Source: Prescottella defluvii
GTDB taxonomy: Bacteria; Actinomycetota; Actinomycetes; Mycobacteriales; Mycobacteriaceae
Direction: 5' to 3'
Length of the DNA stretch: 64,000 nucleotides
NCBI GenBank assembly: GCA_029690005.1
Contig: CP121458.1
Location: 5,227,872-5,291,871, forward strand
Under the pieces are notes generated by a model. That model worked only from the letters and a program-made list of their open reading frames with translations, made no database searches and had not been told where the DNA came from. This document shows, one piece after another, positions 1-10,006 of this stretch (the first letter of the stretch is position 1; every line of letters begins with the position of its first letter). A program made the translations under genes and the position numbers.

Positions 1-252
1 GGTTTCATCCGGCGCGGGGACGCGTCGACGACGCTCGAACTGGCGGCGCGGGTCCTCGGCGACCGGCGTGACCTGACCCAGAAGGCGACCGGCTGGATGC
101 TCCGGGAGGTCGGCAAGCGAGTCGACCGCGACCTGCTGCTCGGCTTCCTCGACCGGCACGCGGCGGAGATGGGTGCAACGGCGCTGAGCTACGCCACCGA
201 GCACCTCGACGCGGACATCCGAGCGCACTACCGGCTACTCCGGAGTAGCTGA
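1..252 (+). CDS. DNA alkylation repair protein, C-terminal part
   Basis: The window opens inside this gene. The last 83 residues are read in frame 1 and end at TGA 250-252. Helical segments such as GWMLREVGKR and LSYATEHLDADIR match the final HEAT-like repeats of AlkD-type glycosylases, which excise N3- and N7-alkylpurines. The start and the catalytic aspartate lie outside the window, so only family membership can be judged. It is followed by about 170 bases of leader for the next gene on the same strand, so a shared transcript is possible but not shown. Confidence 0.7.
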   Translation, partial: GFIRRGDASTTLELAARVLGDRRDLTQKATGWMLREVGKRVDRDLLLGFLDRHAAEMGATALSYATEHLDADIRAHYRLLRSS

Positions 253-421
253 CCGCGTGCCGTTCACCGACCGTTCGGCACCGCCGGGCGCAGATTTCTG
301 TTGTGCGGGACACAGCTCGCGCGCCAGTGGGGTGCGCGTCACATAGGGTGTCGTGTGCATCACGGATGCAGTGTGGTGTGCGTCCCCGACGCAGTGTCAG
401 GACACGAGAGGACACGAATCG

Positions 422-2348
422 ATGAGCACCGCCGAGCACGCAGCAGGTTCGAACGTCGACGCCTACTCCAGCGCCTTCGAAGAGAGCGTGGAGCAGCCGG
501 ACACCTTCTGGCTCGCGGCCGCCGAGGCCGTCGAGTGGGACACCGCGCCGACGCGCGCGCTCGACGACTCGAACGCCCCGATGTACCGCTGGTTCCCGGA
601 CGCCGCCCTCAACACGTGCTTCAACGCCCTCGACCGCCATGTGCGCGACGGCCGCGGCGACCAGGCCGCGCTGATCTGACGACTCGGCGATGGTGCCCGC
701 AAAGCGGACGTACACGTACTCCGAGCTGCTCGCAGAGGTCGCCCGGTTCGCCGGCGTCCTGGCCGAGCAAGGTGTCGTCGCGGGCGACCGCGTCGTCATC
801 TACATGCCGATGATCCCCGAGGCCGCGATCGCGATGCTCGCGTGCGCCCGCATCGGCGCCGTGCACTCGGTCGTCTTCGGCGGTTTCGCGGCCAAGGAGC
901 TGGCCACCCGCATCGACGACGCCCAGCCGGTGGTGCTGGTCACCGCGTCCGGCGGCCTCGAGCCCGGCCGCACCATCGAGTACCTCCCGATGGTCGACCA
1001 GGCGCTGGAGATCTCGGCGCACCCGCCGCACACCGTGATCGTCAAGAACCGTGACACCATCCCCGGTTCCGCGGCTGACTACCGCGACCGCGGCGCCGCG
1101 TGGTTCGACTGGGACGAGCTGGCCGCCGACGCGCAGGACGCCGCCCCCGTCTCGGTCGCCGCGACCGATCCGCTCTACATCCTGTACACGTCCGGCACCA
1201 CGGGGAAGCCGAAGGGCGTCGTCCGCGACAACGGCGGCCACGCGGTCGCGCTCACGTGGTCGATGCGCAACCTCTACGACATCGGCCCCGGCCAGGTCAT
1301 GTGGACGGCGTCGGACGTCGGCTGGGTCGTCGGCCACTCCTACATCGTCTACGCCCCGCTGCTCGCCGGCGCCACCACCGTCATGTACGAGGGCAAGCCG
1401 GTCGGCACGCCGGACGCGGGCGCGTTCTGGCGAGTGATCCAGGAGCACAACGTCTCCGCGCTGTTCACCGCCCCGACCGCGATCCGCGCGATCCGCAAGG
1501 CGGACCCGGAGGCGGCCGAGCTCGCAAAGTACGACATCTCGTCGATGACGACGCTGTTCGCAGCCGGCGAGCGCTTGGACCCGGACACCTACGTGTGGGC
1601 CACCGAGAAGCTCGGCGTCCCGGTGATCGACCACTGGTGGCAGACCGAAACCGGCTGGGCGATCTGCTCGAATCTGCGTGGTCTGGAACCGATGCCGATC
1701 AAGGCCGGCTCCCCCACCGTGCCGGTGCCGGGCTACCGCGTGGACATCGTCGACGGCGAGGGCACGCCCGTCCCCGCCGGCACCGAGGGCAACATCGTCA
1801 TCGCGCTGCCGCTGCCGCCGGGCACGCTCGCCGGACTGTGGCGTGACGAGGACCGGTACGTGAAGTCGTACCTGTCGACGTTCGACGGCTACTACCTCAC
1901 GGGCGACTCCGGCTACGTCGACGAGGACGGGTACGTGTTCGTCCTGGGCCGCAGCGACGACGTCATCAACGTTGCCGGACACCGCCTTTCGACCGGAAGC
2001 ATGGAAGCGGTCGTCGCGTCGCACCCCGCCGTCGCCGAATGCGCAGTGATCGGCATCCACGACGAACTCAAGGGCCAGCGGCCCAGCGGTTACGTGGTGC
2101 TCAAGGCCGGCGTCGAGATCGAGGACGACGTCCTCCGCAAGGAACTCGTCGCGATGGTCCGCGAGCAGATCGGCGCCGTCGCCACGTTCCGCGACGTCAC
2201 CGTCGTCCAGGCGCTGCCGAAGACCCGCTCGGGCAAGATCCTGCGTAAGACGATGCGCCAGATCGCCGACAACGACGAGTACACCGTGCCGTCGACCATC
2301 GAGGACCCGTCGGTCCTCGAGGACCTGGAGAAGCTGCTCCGCGGCTGA
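422..2348 (+). CDS. prpE: propionyl-CoA synthetase (frameshifted)
   Basis: AMP-forming acyl-CoA synthetase of about 640 residues that activates propionate, and possibly acetate, to the CoA thioester in the cytosol. The start ATG at 422 gives the typical N-terminal ACAS_N region (residues 10-80). The phosphate-binding motif YTSGTTGKPKG lies near residue 255, HWWQTETGW near 400, and the C-terminal acyl-lysine site KTRSGKILRK near 600 is a known target of reversible acetylation in the family. The reading frame breaks at about 676, where ATCTGACGAC should read ATCTACGAC; an inserted G fits and would restore DQAALIYDSA. The downstream frame is intact to TGA 2348. It converges on the ferredoxin reductase gene 14 bases away. 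Acetyl-CoA synthetase is the main alternative, but length and motif context favour PrpE. Confidence 0.85.
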
Positions 2349-2361
2349 CCGCCGCACGGCG

Positions 2362-3752
2362 TCACACCCGTGCGCGGAGGTCCAAGGCGAGTTGTGCGAC
2401 GGTCTCGGCCGCGCAGGTGCGGTTGTCGCCGACCCCGCCGGACGCCCCTCGTTTCGCCCAGCCGACGACATACAGCCCCTCCACCCGTTCGCCGGTCTCG
2501 TGCGAGATCACCTGTCCTCGGCGGTTGGGCACGACCCCGCGGTTGTCGAGTGGGACGCCGTCGATCCGTTTGGTGGTGAACCCGGTGGCGCATATCGCGG
2601 AGTTCGCGCAGAAGGTCCGACCGGCGGTCGTGGTGACCGCGACGGCGCCGACGTCGGTCCTGTCGAGGTCGACCACCTCCTGTCCGAACGACAAGACGAT
2701 GCGCAGTGGACCGGCGGCGTCGGTCGGCGGGGCGTGCATGCCGCGGACATCGGTGGAAGGCAGGCGCGACAGCTCGCGGAGCAGGGGGTTGTCCGCGCCG
2801 GCGCTAGGCGCGGCACCGGCGCCGTCGATCAGCACCTCGGCGTGCTCGAGGTCGGCGAGCTCATAGAACGCAGACGGCGTGAACGCGGCGTCCTCCGGCG
2901 CCGATCGCGACAGGACCACCAGTTCCCCGATCCGATCGCTCGCGGAAGCCCGGCGGCGCGTCCTCGCGACCCATCGGACGACGTCGAAGGCGACGTTTCC
3001 CGCGCCGATCACCACACACGATGGTCCGGCAGGCGCGGGGTGGACACCCGAGGACCCGCAATTCTCGGCGACCAGGATGTCGATGGCCTGGTAGATGCCG
3101 CCACTGGCGGTGGTGGGTCCGACTTGGCGCGGCTGCGAGGCTCCGCAGGCGAGTACCACCGCGTCGAATCTCGTTCGGAGCTCGTCGATCGATACGTCCG
3201 TGCCGACTTCCGTGCCGGGAACGATCGTGACGCGGTCGTCGCGGAAGGGGACGTCGAACAGTCGGATCATGTCGCGCACGCCGGTGTGGTCGAGAGACAC
3301 GCCCCGGTGCAGGAGGCCCCGATGGTGTCGTACTGCTCGTAGACGGTGACACTGATCGACGTCGATCGCCGCAGAAGCTCGCGAACCGTGTACATCGCGG
3401 CAGGCCCCGACCCCACGATGGCGATCTCGAGTCTGTCGCTCGGGCGTGCCAGTGGCAGCTCGAAGACCGTGCGCGGTCGGGTGCGCGGCGTGGCGGGGAC
3501 CTGAGCGAAGAACTCCTTGTTGCGGACGGCGTACGGGCGCTCGGCTTGGGTCAGCGCATGCTCGGGTTTGATGGCCGAGGCCGGGCAGGCCTCGACGCAT
3601 GCGGTGCAGTCGATGCACGAGGCGGGGTCGATGTGGAGCGTCTCGGCGGAACCGAAGCCGTCTTCGCCAGGGGCGGGATGAATGCAGTTCTGCGGGCATA
3701 CCCGCACGCACGAGGCATCCTTACAGCAATGCCCCAGGATGACGTGGGCCAC
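2362..3752 (-). CDS. ferredoxin / FprA-type ferredoxin-NADP reductase fusion (frameshifted)
   Basis: The N-terminal 80 residues carry cysteines in the 7Fe/8Fe ferredoxin pattern (CCKDASCVRVCP, then CIDCTACVEACP). An FAD-binding site IAIVGSGPAAMY follows near residue 115, an NADP site VVIGAGNVAFDVVRW near 230, and a C-terminal motif VGWAKRGASGG typical of adrenodoxin-reductase-like FprA/FprB proteins. Mycobacterial FprB has the same domain order but is longer. The frame breaks near 3318, where four G should be five (DTIGG). ATG 3752 is the natural start. It lies 12 bases downstream of a diiron oxygenase gene on the same strand, which suggests it supplies that enzyme with electrons from NAD(P)H. 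Confidence 0.8.
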
Positions 3753-3764
3753 GAAGACTCCTAC

Positions 3765-4651
3765 TCAGAGAAGGTTCGATTTTCGGTAGATCCACCGAGC
3801 GCCGAAATTCAGCAACCCTTCCTTGCTCAGAAATTCGATGAACGGCTCCGCGGCCTTCCGGAACATCATCCGATGATGTTCGTTGCCATCGATATTCGAC
3901 CGCACGACATCCCAGTCGAGGCCGAGGTCGTCGTACACCCGGCGATTGATCAAACTCCTCGCGACGAGATGTGTTCCCGTCGCGATGAGCAGGGTGCTCA
4001 TGAATCGCCTGAAACGGGAGAGTCCGATCAATCGATCACGGATCTTCCGACGCGCAAACGCCATGTGCCGGGACTCTTCGACGACGTGGATGTAGGCGGC
4101 GCGGCGAATGGGCGCGGCGACGTCGCCGCTGGACATCCAGTCATGCTGCATGACATCGAAGATCTCTTCACCGGCGAGGACAATTCCGTACGCCACTTCG
4201 TCCCAGATGATGTGGCGGAACACCCAGCCGAAGAAGTCCAGCATGCGGTCACGCGGATAGAAATGTGACCCGATGCTGTCGATGGCATTGACGAACATCA
4301 ACGAGTGCAGGTTCTCGTCCGCGCATTCGTTGAAAAGGAACTTGACGTCCGGTCGTGCCGGGTTCGCGCTGTGGCTCGCCCTCAGCAGCGCCACCTGCAA
4401 GCCCACCTCCAGCCAGATGCCGACGCCGAGGAATTGCGCTACTTCGCTTCTGGTGAGGCGGACGCGCTCAGACGCGGACATACCGTCCCACAACGGGGTG
4501 CCGAAAGAGGTGACCACTGCGGTGTCATGCCATGACGTTCGTCGTCGCCCGGTTCAGGCTGGTAGACCAGCGGACTCCTCGAGTCGAAGGACAGCCGCTG
4601 GGCAGAATCCAAGAGGGCCTCGAACAGTGCGTCGCTTCCGGAAGCTCCCAT
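3765..4651 (-). CDS. AurF-like diiron oxygenase (frameshifted)
   Basis: About 295 residues with the ligand pattern of the p-aminobenzoate N-oxygenase AurF family. A glutamate lies in WLEVGLQ, then ADENLHSLMF (E..H), DEVAYGIVLAGEE (E), and IHVVEESRHMAF, where the H, E, H spacing matches the second half of the AurF site. Family members oxidise aryl amines or other small substrates with O2 at a carboxylate-bridged diiron centre. ATG 4651 is chosen because GGAG and AAGG precede it closely. A frameshift near 4530 separates the first 40 residues from the rest. The downstream ferredoxin-reductase fusion is its likely reductase. The substrate cannot be inferred. Confidence 0.7.
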
Positions 4652-4918
4652 CCTTCCCCTACTCCTCAATTCGGTGGCGATTCGAGGCACCCGCTCCGCG
4701 CGTCAGCACTCCGAACGTGTGGCTCCATGCTCGCATGAGTGGCGGGCCGGGAGTCCCGGTATCCACATACCGACCTGGGCTCGCCGCAGTGCCGTTTCCG
4801 TAGGTGTCAGGCGCTGTCCGGCGACGGGAAAATCCAGCCCCGGAACGGGATTGCCGCAATTGTCCGATACGGCACACCCCGGTGCATGCAACGGCATCCA
4901 GCGTCGCGTGCACCGCGA

Positions 4919-5344
4919 CTACAGCCCCCAGGTGTTCCGCCCGAGAACGCGGAACTCGTAGTAAAGGGTGTTGGTGCGGCCGGCGATGTACCCGCACAGG
5001 CCGGCGGTCAAGCCCATGTCGACAGGGTCGGGGAGGTCGAACAGCAAGCTCACGGTGCCGAGGGCCACACCGACGACGAACAGGGTCAGAGCCTTGCGCC
5101 ACATCCTCAGATACATCAGGTAGAACACGCCGAAGAAGAACGCGAACCCGTTGAACCCCAGCCTCATTCGCTGCCGAAACGGCAACGCCGCGAACGCCTC
5201 CTGATACGCACGATTCGGCTTCCCCAGGCCCGGCACCCCGTGCTCATGGAAGAACCGGAATCGCGCCCGCCACGTCTTGTCGAGGTCGCTCAGATCACCG
5301 AGTTCCACAACTTCCGAATTGACACCGGACATCGACATCCCCAC
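4919..5344 (-). CDS. DUF2628-like small integral membrane protein
   Basis: A 141-residue protein with an N-terminal soluble part rich in aromatic and basic residues (WRARFRFFHEHG), then three hydrophobic segments at about residues 67-85, 88-105 and 110-125. It resembles DUF2628 membrane proteins, whose function is unknown. Three methionines within the first five residues leave the exact start open. It lies upstream of the diiron oxygenase on the same strand, separated by about 270 bases containing nothing I can read as coding, so co-transcription is uncertain. Confidence 0.6.
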   Translation of the reverse strand: MGMSMSGVNSEVVELGDLSDLDKTWRARFRFFHEHGVPGLGKPNRAYQEAFAALPFRQRMRLGFNGFAFFFGVFYLMYLRMWRKALTLFVVGVALGTVSLLFDLPDPVDMGLTAGLCGYIAGRTNTLYYEFRVLGRNTWGL

Positions 5345-5581
5345 CCCTTGATTGCTTCTCCCCCACAGCGTTCAACTGCCGGCCCATCGTTCCCCAGCCT
5401 GGTCGCCACAGCCAAATCCGTCGGCTCGAAGTGACTCTCGGTCGACGTTTCTTCCTACGCCTCCGGCTCATCGCAGTAGCCGAACTCGGAGAATACTCAC
5501 CAATCGGATAATACGTAAAAACCTCCCCAAACTATCTTTAAGTTGATTTCCAGAATCCGCAGGTCAAACGGTTCAACCCCC

Positions 5582-5611
5582 TTGACCATCACGGTAAGAT
5601 CACGGTAGGTT
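5582..5611 (+). promoter_or_regulatory. candidate promoter with tandem 11-bp repeat
   Basis: In the roughly 420-base gap between two divergent genes (5345-5764), TTGACC (5582-5587) and TAGGTT (5606-5611) are 18 bases apart, a plausible sigma-70-type promoter. The spacer contains the direct repeat ATCACGGTAAG/ATCACGGTAGG (5588-5598 and 5599-5609), which could bind a regulator or be chance. The rest of the gap shows no gene. Confidence 0.35.
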
Positions 5612-5764
5612 TACGACACAGGAAAATATGCACCAACGATTCGTCACCATTGTTTCGAATTGTCCGAAATGGACGATGATCGCCGGCCGACCGCGGTCGA
5701 CCGGAAGCCATCCGCGCCTGTCCCTGCTCGCTCATGCTTGCCCGTGCCCGCTCAAGGGGGAACG

Positions 5765-6544
5765 TTGTCCGTAGTCGCCACACCGTCCGTCCATGCCCTC
5801 CTGCGCGAGTTCGTCGCGAACAGCCCTCGTCGCCACTACCTCCCCGACACCGAGGGCATCGAATTGTCGAACCAGGCCGCCCTCGTGCGCGAGGTCGTGG
5901 TCGCGGTCCAGGCATGCCTCGAACCGGACCTCGCTGCGGTGCGCACGTCCGAACCCGACGACGGGTCCGGGATCCGCGTCGTCGTGGCCGTCGCCCAGTA
6001 CGACGAGATCCTCCGCACGCTGCTCGACACCGCACCGCTGATCGAGTCCGGTCGGATGAGCACCGTCTGGACGCTGCTCCGCTCCGCAGCCGACCGACTC
6101 CGGATCCTCGCCGGACTCGAATCGGCCCGCGGAGACGACGTCGCCCGACACCTGGCGACCTCGGCGACGCACGCCCGCGCCCGGTTCACGGCGGCAGCGA
6201 CCGCCGACGACGTCGACCTCGGCCTCTCCAGCGCGTTCTGTCCGGCGGGTGCCGTTTCGCCGGTCACCGTTCCGACCCTGTCGGCGCCGCCACCCGCGAT
6301 CGCGAACCTCATCGAGCACATCGACCTGGGGGCAGCGACGGGCCGGGACGGCTCGACGCACGAGACCGACTACGACCACCTGGCCATGGTCGGCGGCTAC
6401 CAGCTCCGGCTCATGCTCGAGATCATCCGCGCCGCAACGGATTCGCTGTGCGAGATTGTCGATCCCGCGGTCGGCGACGACTTCTGGACCGAGAAGGCAG
6501 GCGACGTCCGCGCGGCCGTCGAGTTCGCGTGGGACTGCGTCTAG
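5765..6544 (+). CDS. conserved hypothetical protein
   Basis: A helical, mostly soluble protein of about 259 residues from TTG 5765. That start is chosen because AAGGGGG sits five bases upstream; the open frame extends back to ATG 5669, which has no obvious ribosome site. I do not recognise the family. The sequence has alternating acidic helices (EVVVAVQACLEPDL, WTLLRSAADRLRILAGL) and a tryptophan-containing C-terminus, with no catalytic motif, signal peptide or membrane segment. It stands alone between divergent and convergent neighbours, with the possible promoter at 5582-5611 upstream. Codon use matches the rest of the chromosome. Confidence 0.6.
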   Translation: MSVVATPSVHALLREFVANSPRRHYLPDTEGIELSNQAALVREVVVAVQACLEPDLAAVRTSEPDDGSGIRVVVAVAQYDEILRTLLDTAPLIESGRMSTVWTLLRSAADRLRILAGLESARGDDVARHLATSATHARARFTAAATADDVDLGLSSAFCPAGAVSPVTVPTLSAPPPAIANLIEHIDLGAATGRDGSTHETDYDHLAMVGGYQLRLMLEIIRAATDSLCEIVDPAVGDDFWTEKAGDVRAAVEFAWDCV

Positions 6545-6557
6545 CCCGGCTCGCCTC

Positions 6558-7757
6558 TCAGCCGCGCACGCGCGGCGGTTCGAGATCGACGAGGACGCAG
6601 CGGGCGCCGGAGAAGATCGTGGGCATGCACTTGTTGCAGTGGATGCACAGCGACCGTGTGCGCGACTCGGCCTGGATACGGTTGATCAGGTCGGGCTCAC
6701 GCAGCAGGGCACGCGCCATCGCGACGAACTCGAAGCCCTCGGCCATCGCGGTGTCCATGCCGGCCTTGTCGGTGACGCCGCCGAGCAGCACCAGCGGCAT
6801 CTTCACCGCGGCACGGATCTGACGCGCTTCCTCGAGCATGAACAGCGGCTCGTAGGGGTAGGCCTTGATGAACGCCTTACCGACCATCTGCACGCCGAGC
6901 TTGATCGGCTGCGGCATCGCGTTCGCGAAGTCGCGGACCGGGGCGTCGCCCTTGAACAGGTACATCGGGTTGAGCAGCGAGCTGCCCATCGTCAGCTCGA
7001 GCGCGTCGAGGCTGCCGTCGGCCTCGAGCCACTGCGCGACCTGGATCGCCTCGTCGACCCAGAATCCGCCGGGCACACCGTCGTCCATGTTGAGCTTGGC
7101 GAGGACCGCGATCCGGTCACCGACGGCCTCACGCACGGCCCGTGCCGTCTCCCGCACGATCCGGGCCCGGTTCTCGAGCGATCCGCCGTAGTTGTCCTTG
7201 CGCTTGTTCAGCTTCGGGCTCAGGAACGAGCTCGCGAAGTAGTTGTGGCCGAAGTGGATCTCGACGGCGTCGAAGCCACCCTCGATCGCGAACCGGGCCG
7301 CGTCGGCGTGAGCGGCGGTGATCCGCGCTATGTCGGCCGGTGTCGCGGCGTGGATCTTCTTCATGCTCAGCGGGCTGAACGACGTCGACGGTGCCAGTGC
7401 GGGCAACCGGTTCGACTTCTCGTTCGCGACCGGGCCGGCGTGCCCGATCTGCGCGGACGCCGCCGCCCCCTCGGCGTGGATGGCGTCGGTGAGCCGGCGC
7501 AGACCCGGCACCACCTCCGGCCGCATCCACAGCTGACCGCGCTCGGTCCGGCCCTCGGGCTGCACCGCGCAGTACGCCACGGTCGTCATGCCGACCCCAC
7601 CCGCGGCAGGCTGACGGTGGAACTCGATCAAGTCGTCGGTGACCAGCGACCGCGGGGTGCGTCCCTCGAACGTCGCGGACTTGATGATGCGGTTACGCAA
7701 CGCGATCGGGCCCAACTTGGCCGGTGCGAACACGTCAGGAGTAGCGATCTCGGACAC
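6558..7757 (-). CDS. NADH:flavin oxidoreductase, Old Yellow Enzyme family
   Basis: FMN-dependent TIM-barrel enzyme of about 399 residues. FAPAKLGPIALRNRII is the N-terminal FMN-binding strand of the family. VEIHFGHNYFASSFLSP contains the histidine/asparagine substrate-anchoring position with H-x-x-N spacing, and LLGGVTDKAGMD plus the following FVAMARALLREP form the phosphate-binding end of the barrel. The C-terminal CIHCNKCMP cysteines recall 2,4-dienoyl-CoA reductase-like members, which carry an FeS cluster, but the protein ends there without the second flavin domain. GTG 7757 is preferred over in-frame starts further upstream because GAAGGA precedes it. The physiological substrate is unknown; enones or dienoyl-type compounds are usual. 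Confidence 0.8.
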   Translation of the reverse strand: MSEIATPDVFAPAKLGPIALRNRIIKSATFEGRTPRSLVTDDLIEFHRQPAAGGVGMTTVAYCAVQPEGRTERGQLWMRPEVVPGLRRLTDAIHAEGAAASAQIGHAGPVANEKSNRLPALAPSTSFSPLSMKKIHAATPADIARITAAHADAARFAIEGGFDAVEIHFGHNYFASSFLSPKLNKRKDNYGGSLENRARIVRETARAVREAVGDRIAVLAKLNMDDGVPGGFWVDEAIQVAQWLEADGSLDALELTMGSSLLNPMYLFKGDAPVRDFANAMPQPIKLGVQMVGKAFIKAYPYEPLFMLEEARQIRAAVKMPLVLLGGVTDKAGMDTAMAEGFEFVAMARALLREPDLINRIQAESRTRSLCIHCNKCMPTIFSGARCVLVDLEPPRVRG

Positions 7758-7871
7758 CCTGGATCCTTCCGTCGAGGAGAGGCCCGAGGCTATACCGGAG
7801 CCAGCGGTATCGAAAGTGGAGGTGCCCACTGGGTGGGATGAAAGCCTCCCCGGGATCACGAGCAGACGGTG

Positions 7872-9220
7872 TCACCCCGAGCGAGGTTGTCCGAAACCCA
7901 GCTCGACGTAGCGCGCGAGCGCCTCGCGCCGTTCCTCGGCGTGGTCGACGATCGGATCCGGATATCCGTCCGGCCGAACTCCCTTCACAGCATGGACGGC
8001 CTTGCCTTGCACGCCACGCAGTTCCGGGACCCAGCGACGCACGTAATCGCCCGTGGGATCGAACTTCTCCCCTGGCTGGTCGGGTTGAACACCCGGAAGT
8101 ACGGCGCCGCGTCGGTCCCGGATCCGGCCGTCCACTGCCAACCGTGCTGATTCGACGCCAGATCGCCGTCGACGAGGCGTTGCATGAAGTACCGCGCGCC
8201 CCGCCACCACGGCAGGTGCAGGTCCTTGACGAGGAACGACGCGACGATCATCCGCACGCGGTTGTGCATCCATCCCTCGGCCGCCAGTTGCCGCATCCCG
8301 GCGTCCACGATGGGGAAACCGGTGCGGCCGGTGCACCACGCCTCGAACAGGGCGTCGGCGTCGCGTCCGGTGTCGTGGCGCAGCGCGTCGAACTTGGCGT
8401 CGTAGTTGCGGCGCGCACTGTCCGGGCGCTGGAACAGGATGTCGGCGTAGAAGTCTCGCCACGCCAGTTGCCGGCGGTACTGCTGCGCGCCGCGACCCTG
8501 TCCATCTCTGAGGTCTGAGAGCATCGTCCGCGGGTGGATGTTGCCGAACTTCAGGTACGCCGACATGCGGCTGGTGGTGTCGAGATCGGGCCGGTCGCGT
8601 TCGTCGTCGTAGCGGAGCAGGTCGTCGTGGCAGAACTCCCGCCAGAGTGCCAGCGCGGCCGCCTCACCCGCCTCCGGTCCCGGCTCCGACGGTGCGGGAA
8701 TCGCGGCGCGCCCCCGCATCCCGGCGACGTCATCGGGGTCGATCCAGTCGAGCGTGTCCGCACCGGTCCGGGCGGGGCACGCCAGCCGTGGTCGAGCCAC
8801 CGCGCGAACCACGGCGTGAACACCCGGTACGGGGTGCCGTCGTTCTTCGTCACCCGCCCCGGGGCGACCGCGTACGGCGAACCCGTCGCCACCAACTCAA
8901 CCTGTTCGGCGACCGCGGCGTCCCGCTCCGCCCGTACGGCCCGTAGTCGGAGCTGACGTGCACCTCCCGTGCGCCAACGGTTCTCGCGATCCGCGGGACC
9001 ACCTCCACCGGGTCGCCCCGCATCACCAGCAACCGGCCACCGAGTTGCGCGTCCAACGCGGACAGGCTGCGGTACAGGAAGTCTCGTCGCGGACCGCCGG
9101 ACGGCCCGAGCAGCCGGTCGTCGAGGACGAAGAGGGCCAGTGCCCGCTCCCCGCCGCGCTCAATGTCGGCAGGTCGACCAGCCGCAGGTCGCGGCGGAAC
9201 CAGACGAGCGAGTCAGTCAC
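7872..9220 (-). CDS. phr: deoxyribodipyrimidine photolyase (multiple frameshifts)
   Basis: Light-dependent repair enzyme that reverts cyclobutane pyrimidine dimers using FADH- and an antenna cofactor. The N-terminus SLVWFRRDLRLVDLP is the photolyase/cryptochrome alpha/beta domain. The FAD domain shows TSRMSAYLKFGNIHPR, RQLAWRDFYADILF and WMHNRVRMIVASFL, and the C-terminal part contains HGWQWTAGSGTDAAPY. About 445 residues result if at least four frameshifts (about 9110, 8960, 8800 and 8080) are repaired. All conserved blocks are present in order, so the breaks look like sequencing indels rather than decay. GTG 9220 overlaps the end of the upstream GntR gene by eight bases, implying translational coupling. 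Confidence 0.8.
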
Positions 9221-9887
9221 CGCGCACCGCTCGTTGCCCCGCCACGAGCAGTTCGGTGGTGAGCTCGATGTGCCGGCGCAGTTCCTCCACCGCACGATCG
9301 GCGTCGCGCTCGACCGCGGCCGCCGCGATGCGCCCGTGCTCGGCGTCCACGTCGCGGGCGGACGACTCCGCGGCCCGCCCGCTCCAGCAGCGGTACACCT
9401 CCGAGACGTCCCGCAGCGACTCCGCGATCCGCACGAGTCGCGTGTTGGGGCAGGCCCGGAGGAGGACGCCGTGGAACGCGCTGTGGGCGGTGAGCCAGGC
9501 CTCGGCGACGCGGCCGTCGGCGTCCACCGCCGGGGTGCGGGAGAGGAGATGGCGAGCGGCCAGCACCGCGGACTCCCATTCGACGTCGCCGTGCGCGATC
9601 GAGCGGCGCAACGCCTCCGACTCGACGAACACCCGAGTCTCGGTGAGCTCCATCAGATCCGGCACCGACACCGGCACGACCCGAAACCCGAGCTGGGCCT
9701 CGGAGACCGCCAGCCCCTGCTCGACCAGTCGCGGCAGGACCTCCCGCAGGACGCCGGTGCTCACGTCGTAGCGCGCCTGCAACTGGCCGAACGCGAGCTT
9801 CTCGCCGGGGGCGAGCACGCCGCCGAGGATGTCGGCGCGCAGCCGCGCGTGGATCACGTCTGCGCGGGTGCCGGTCGCTCGTGCCAT
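9213..9887 (-). CDS. GntR-family transcriptional regulator (FCD type)
   Basis: A 224-residue regulator with an N-terminal winged helix (residues 8-75; FGQLQARYDVSTGVLREVL is the recognition region) and a C-terminal all-helical FCD domain with conserved acidic and histidine positions for ligand or metal (NxxFH-like HSAFHGVLL). FadR/VanR-type regulators of this kind usually sense an organic acid and control neighbouring catabolic genes. It diverges from the fumarylacetoacetate-hydrolase-family gene at 10007 across a 119-base AT-rich gap, the likely shared control region, and overlaps the photolyase start downstream. Confidence 0.75.
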   Translation of the reverse strand: MARATGTRADVIHARLRADILGGVLAPGEKLAFGQLQARYDVSTGVLREVLPRLVEQGLAVSEAQLGFRVVPVSVPDLMELTETRVFVESEALRRSIAHGDVEWESAVLAARHLLSRTPAVDADGRVAEAWLTAHSAFHGVLLRACPNTRLVRIAESLRDVSEVYRCWSGRAAESSARDVDAEHGRIAAAAVERDADRAVEELRRHIELTTELLVAGQRAVRGD

Positions 9888-10006
9888 GCCGTCAGTACAG
9901 GCCGTTCCGAATCGAGAGTCAAGTTTCGAAATTATATTGCCTTTCCGATATTCATCCGGTCTACTGGTCGACAGCTCCCCGCCCCGACGACGACAGGATC
10001 CGAACC

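Noticed and set aside
621..2471. Long open frame antisense to prpE (and similar long antisense frames, e.g. 11456-13030, 34696-36312, 41694-43295)
   Set aside because: High-GC codon bias keeps the opposite strand free of stops. Their translations are Arg/Gly/Asp-rich with no motifs, and a conserved protein fills the other strand.
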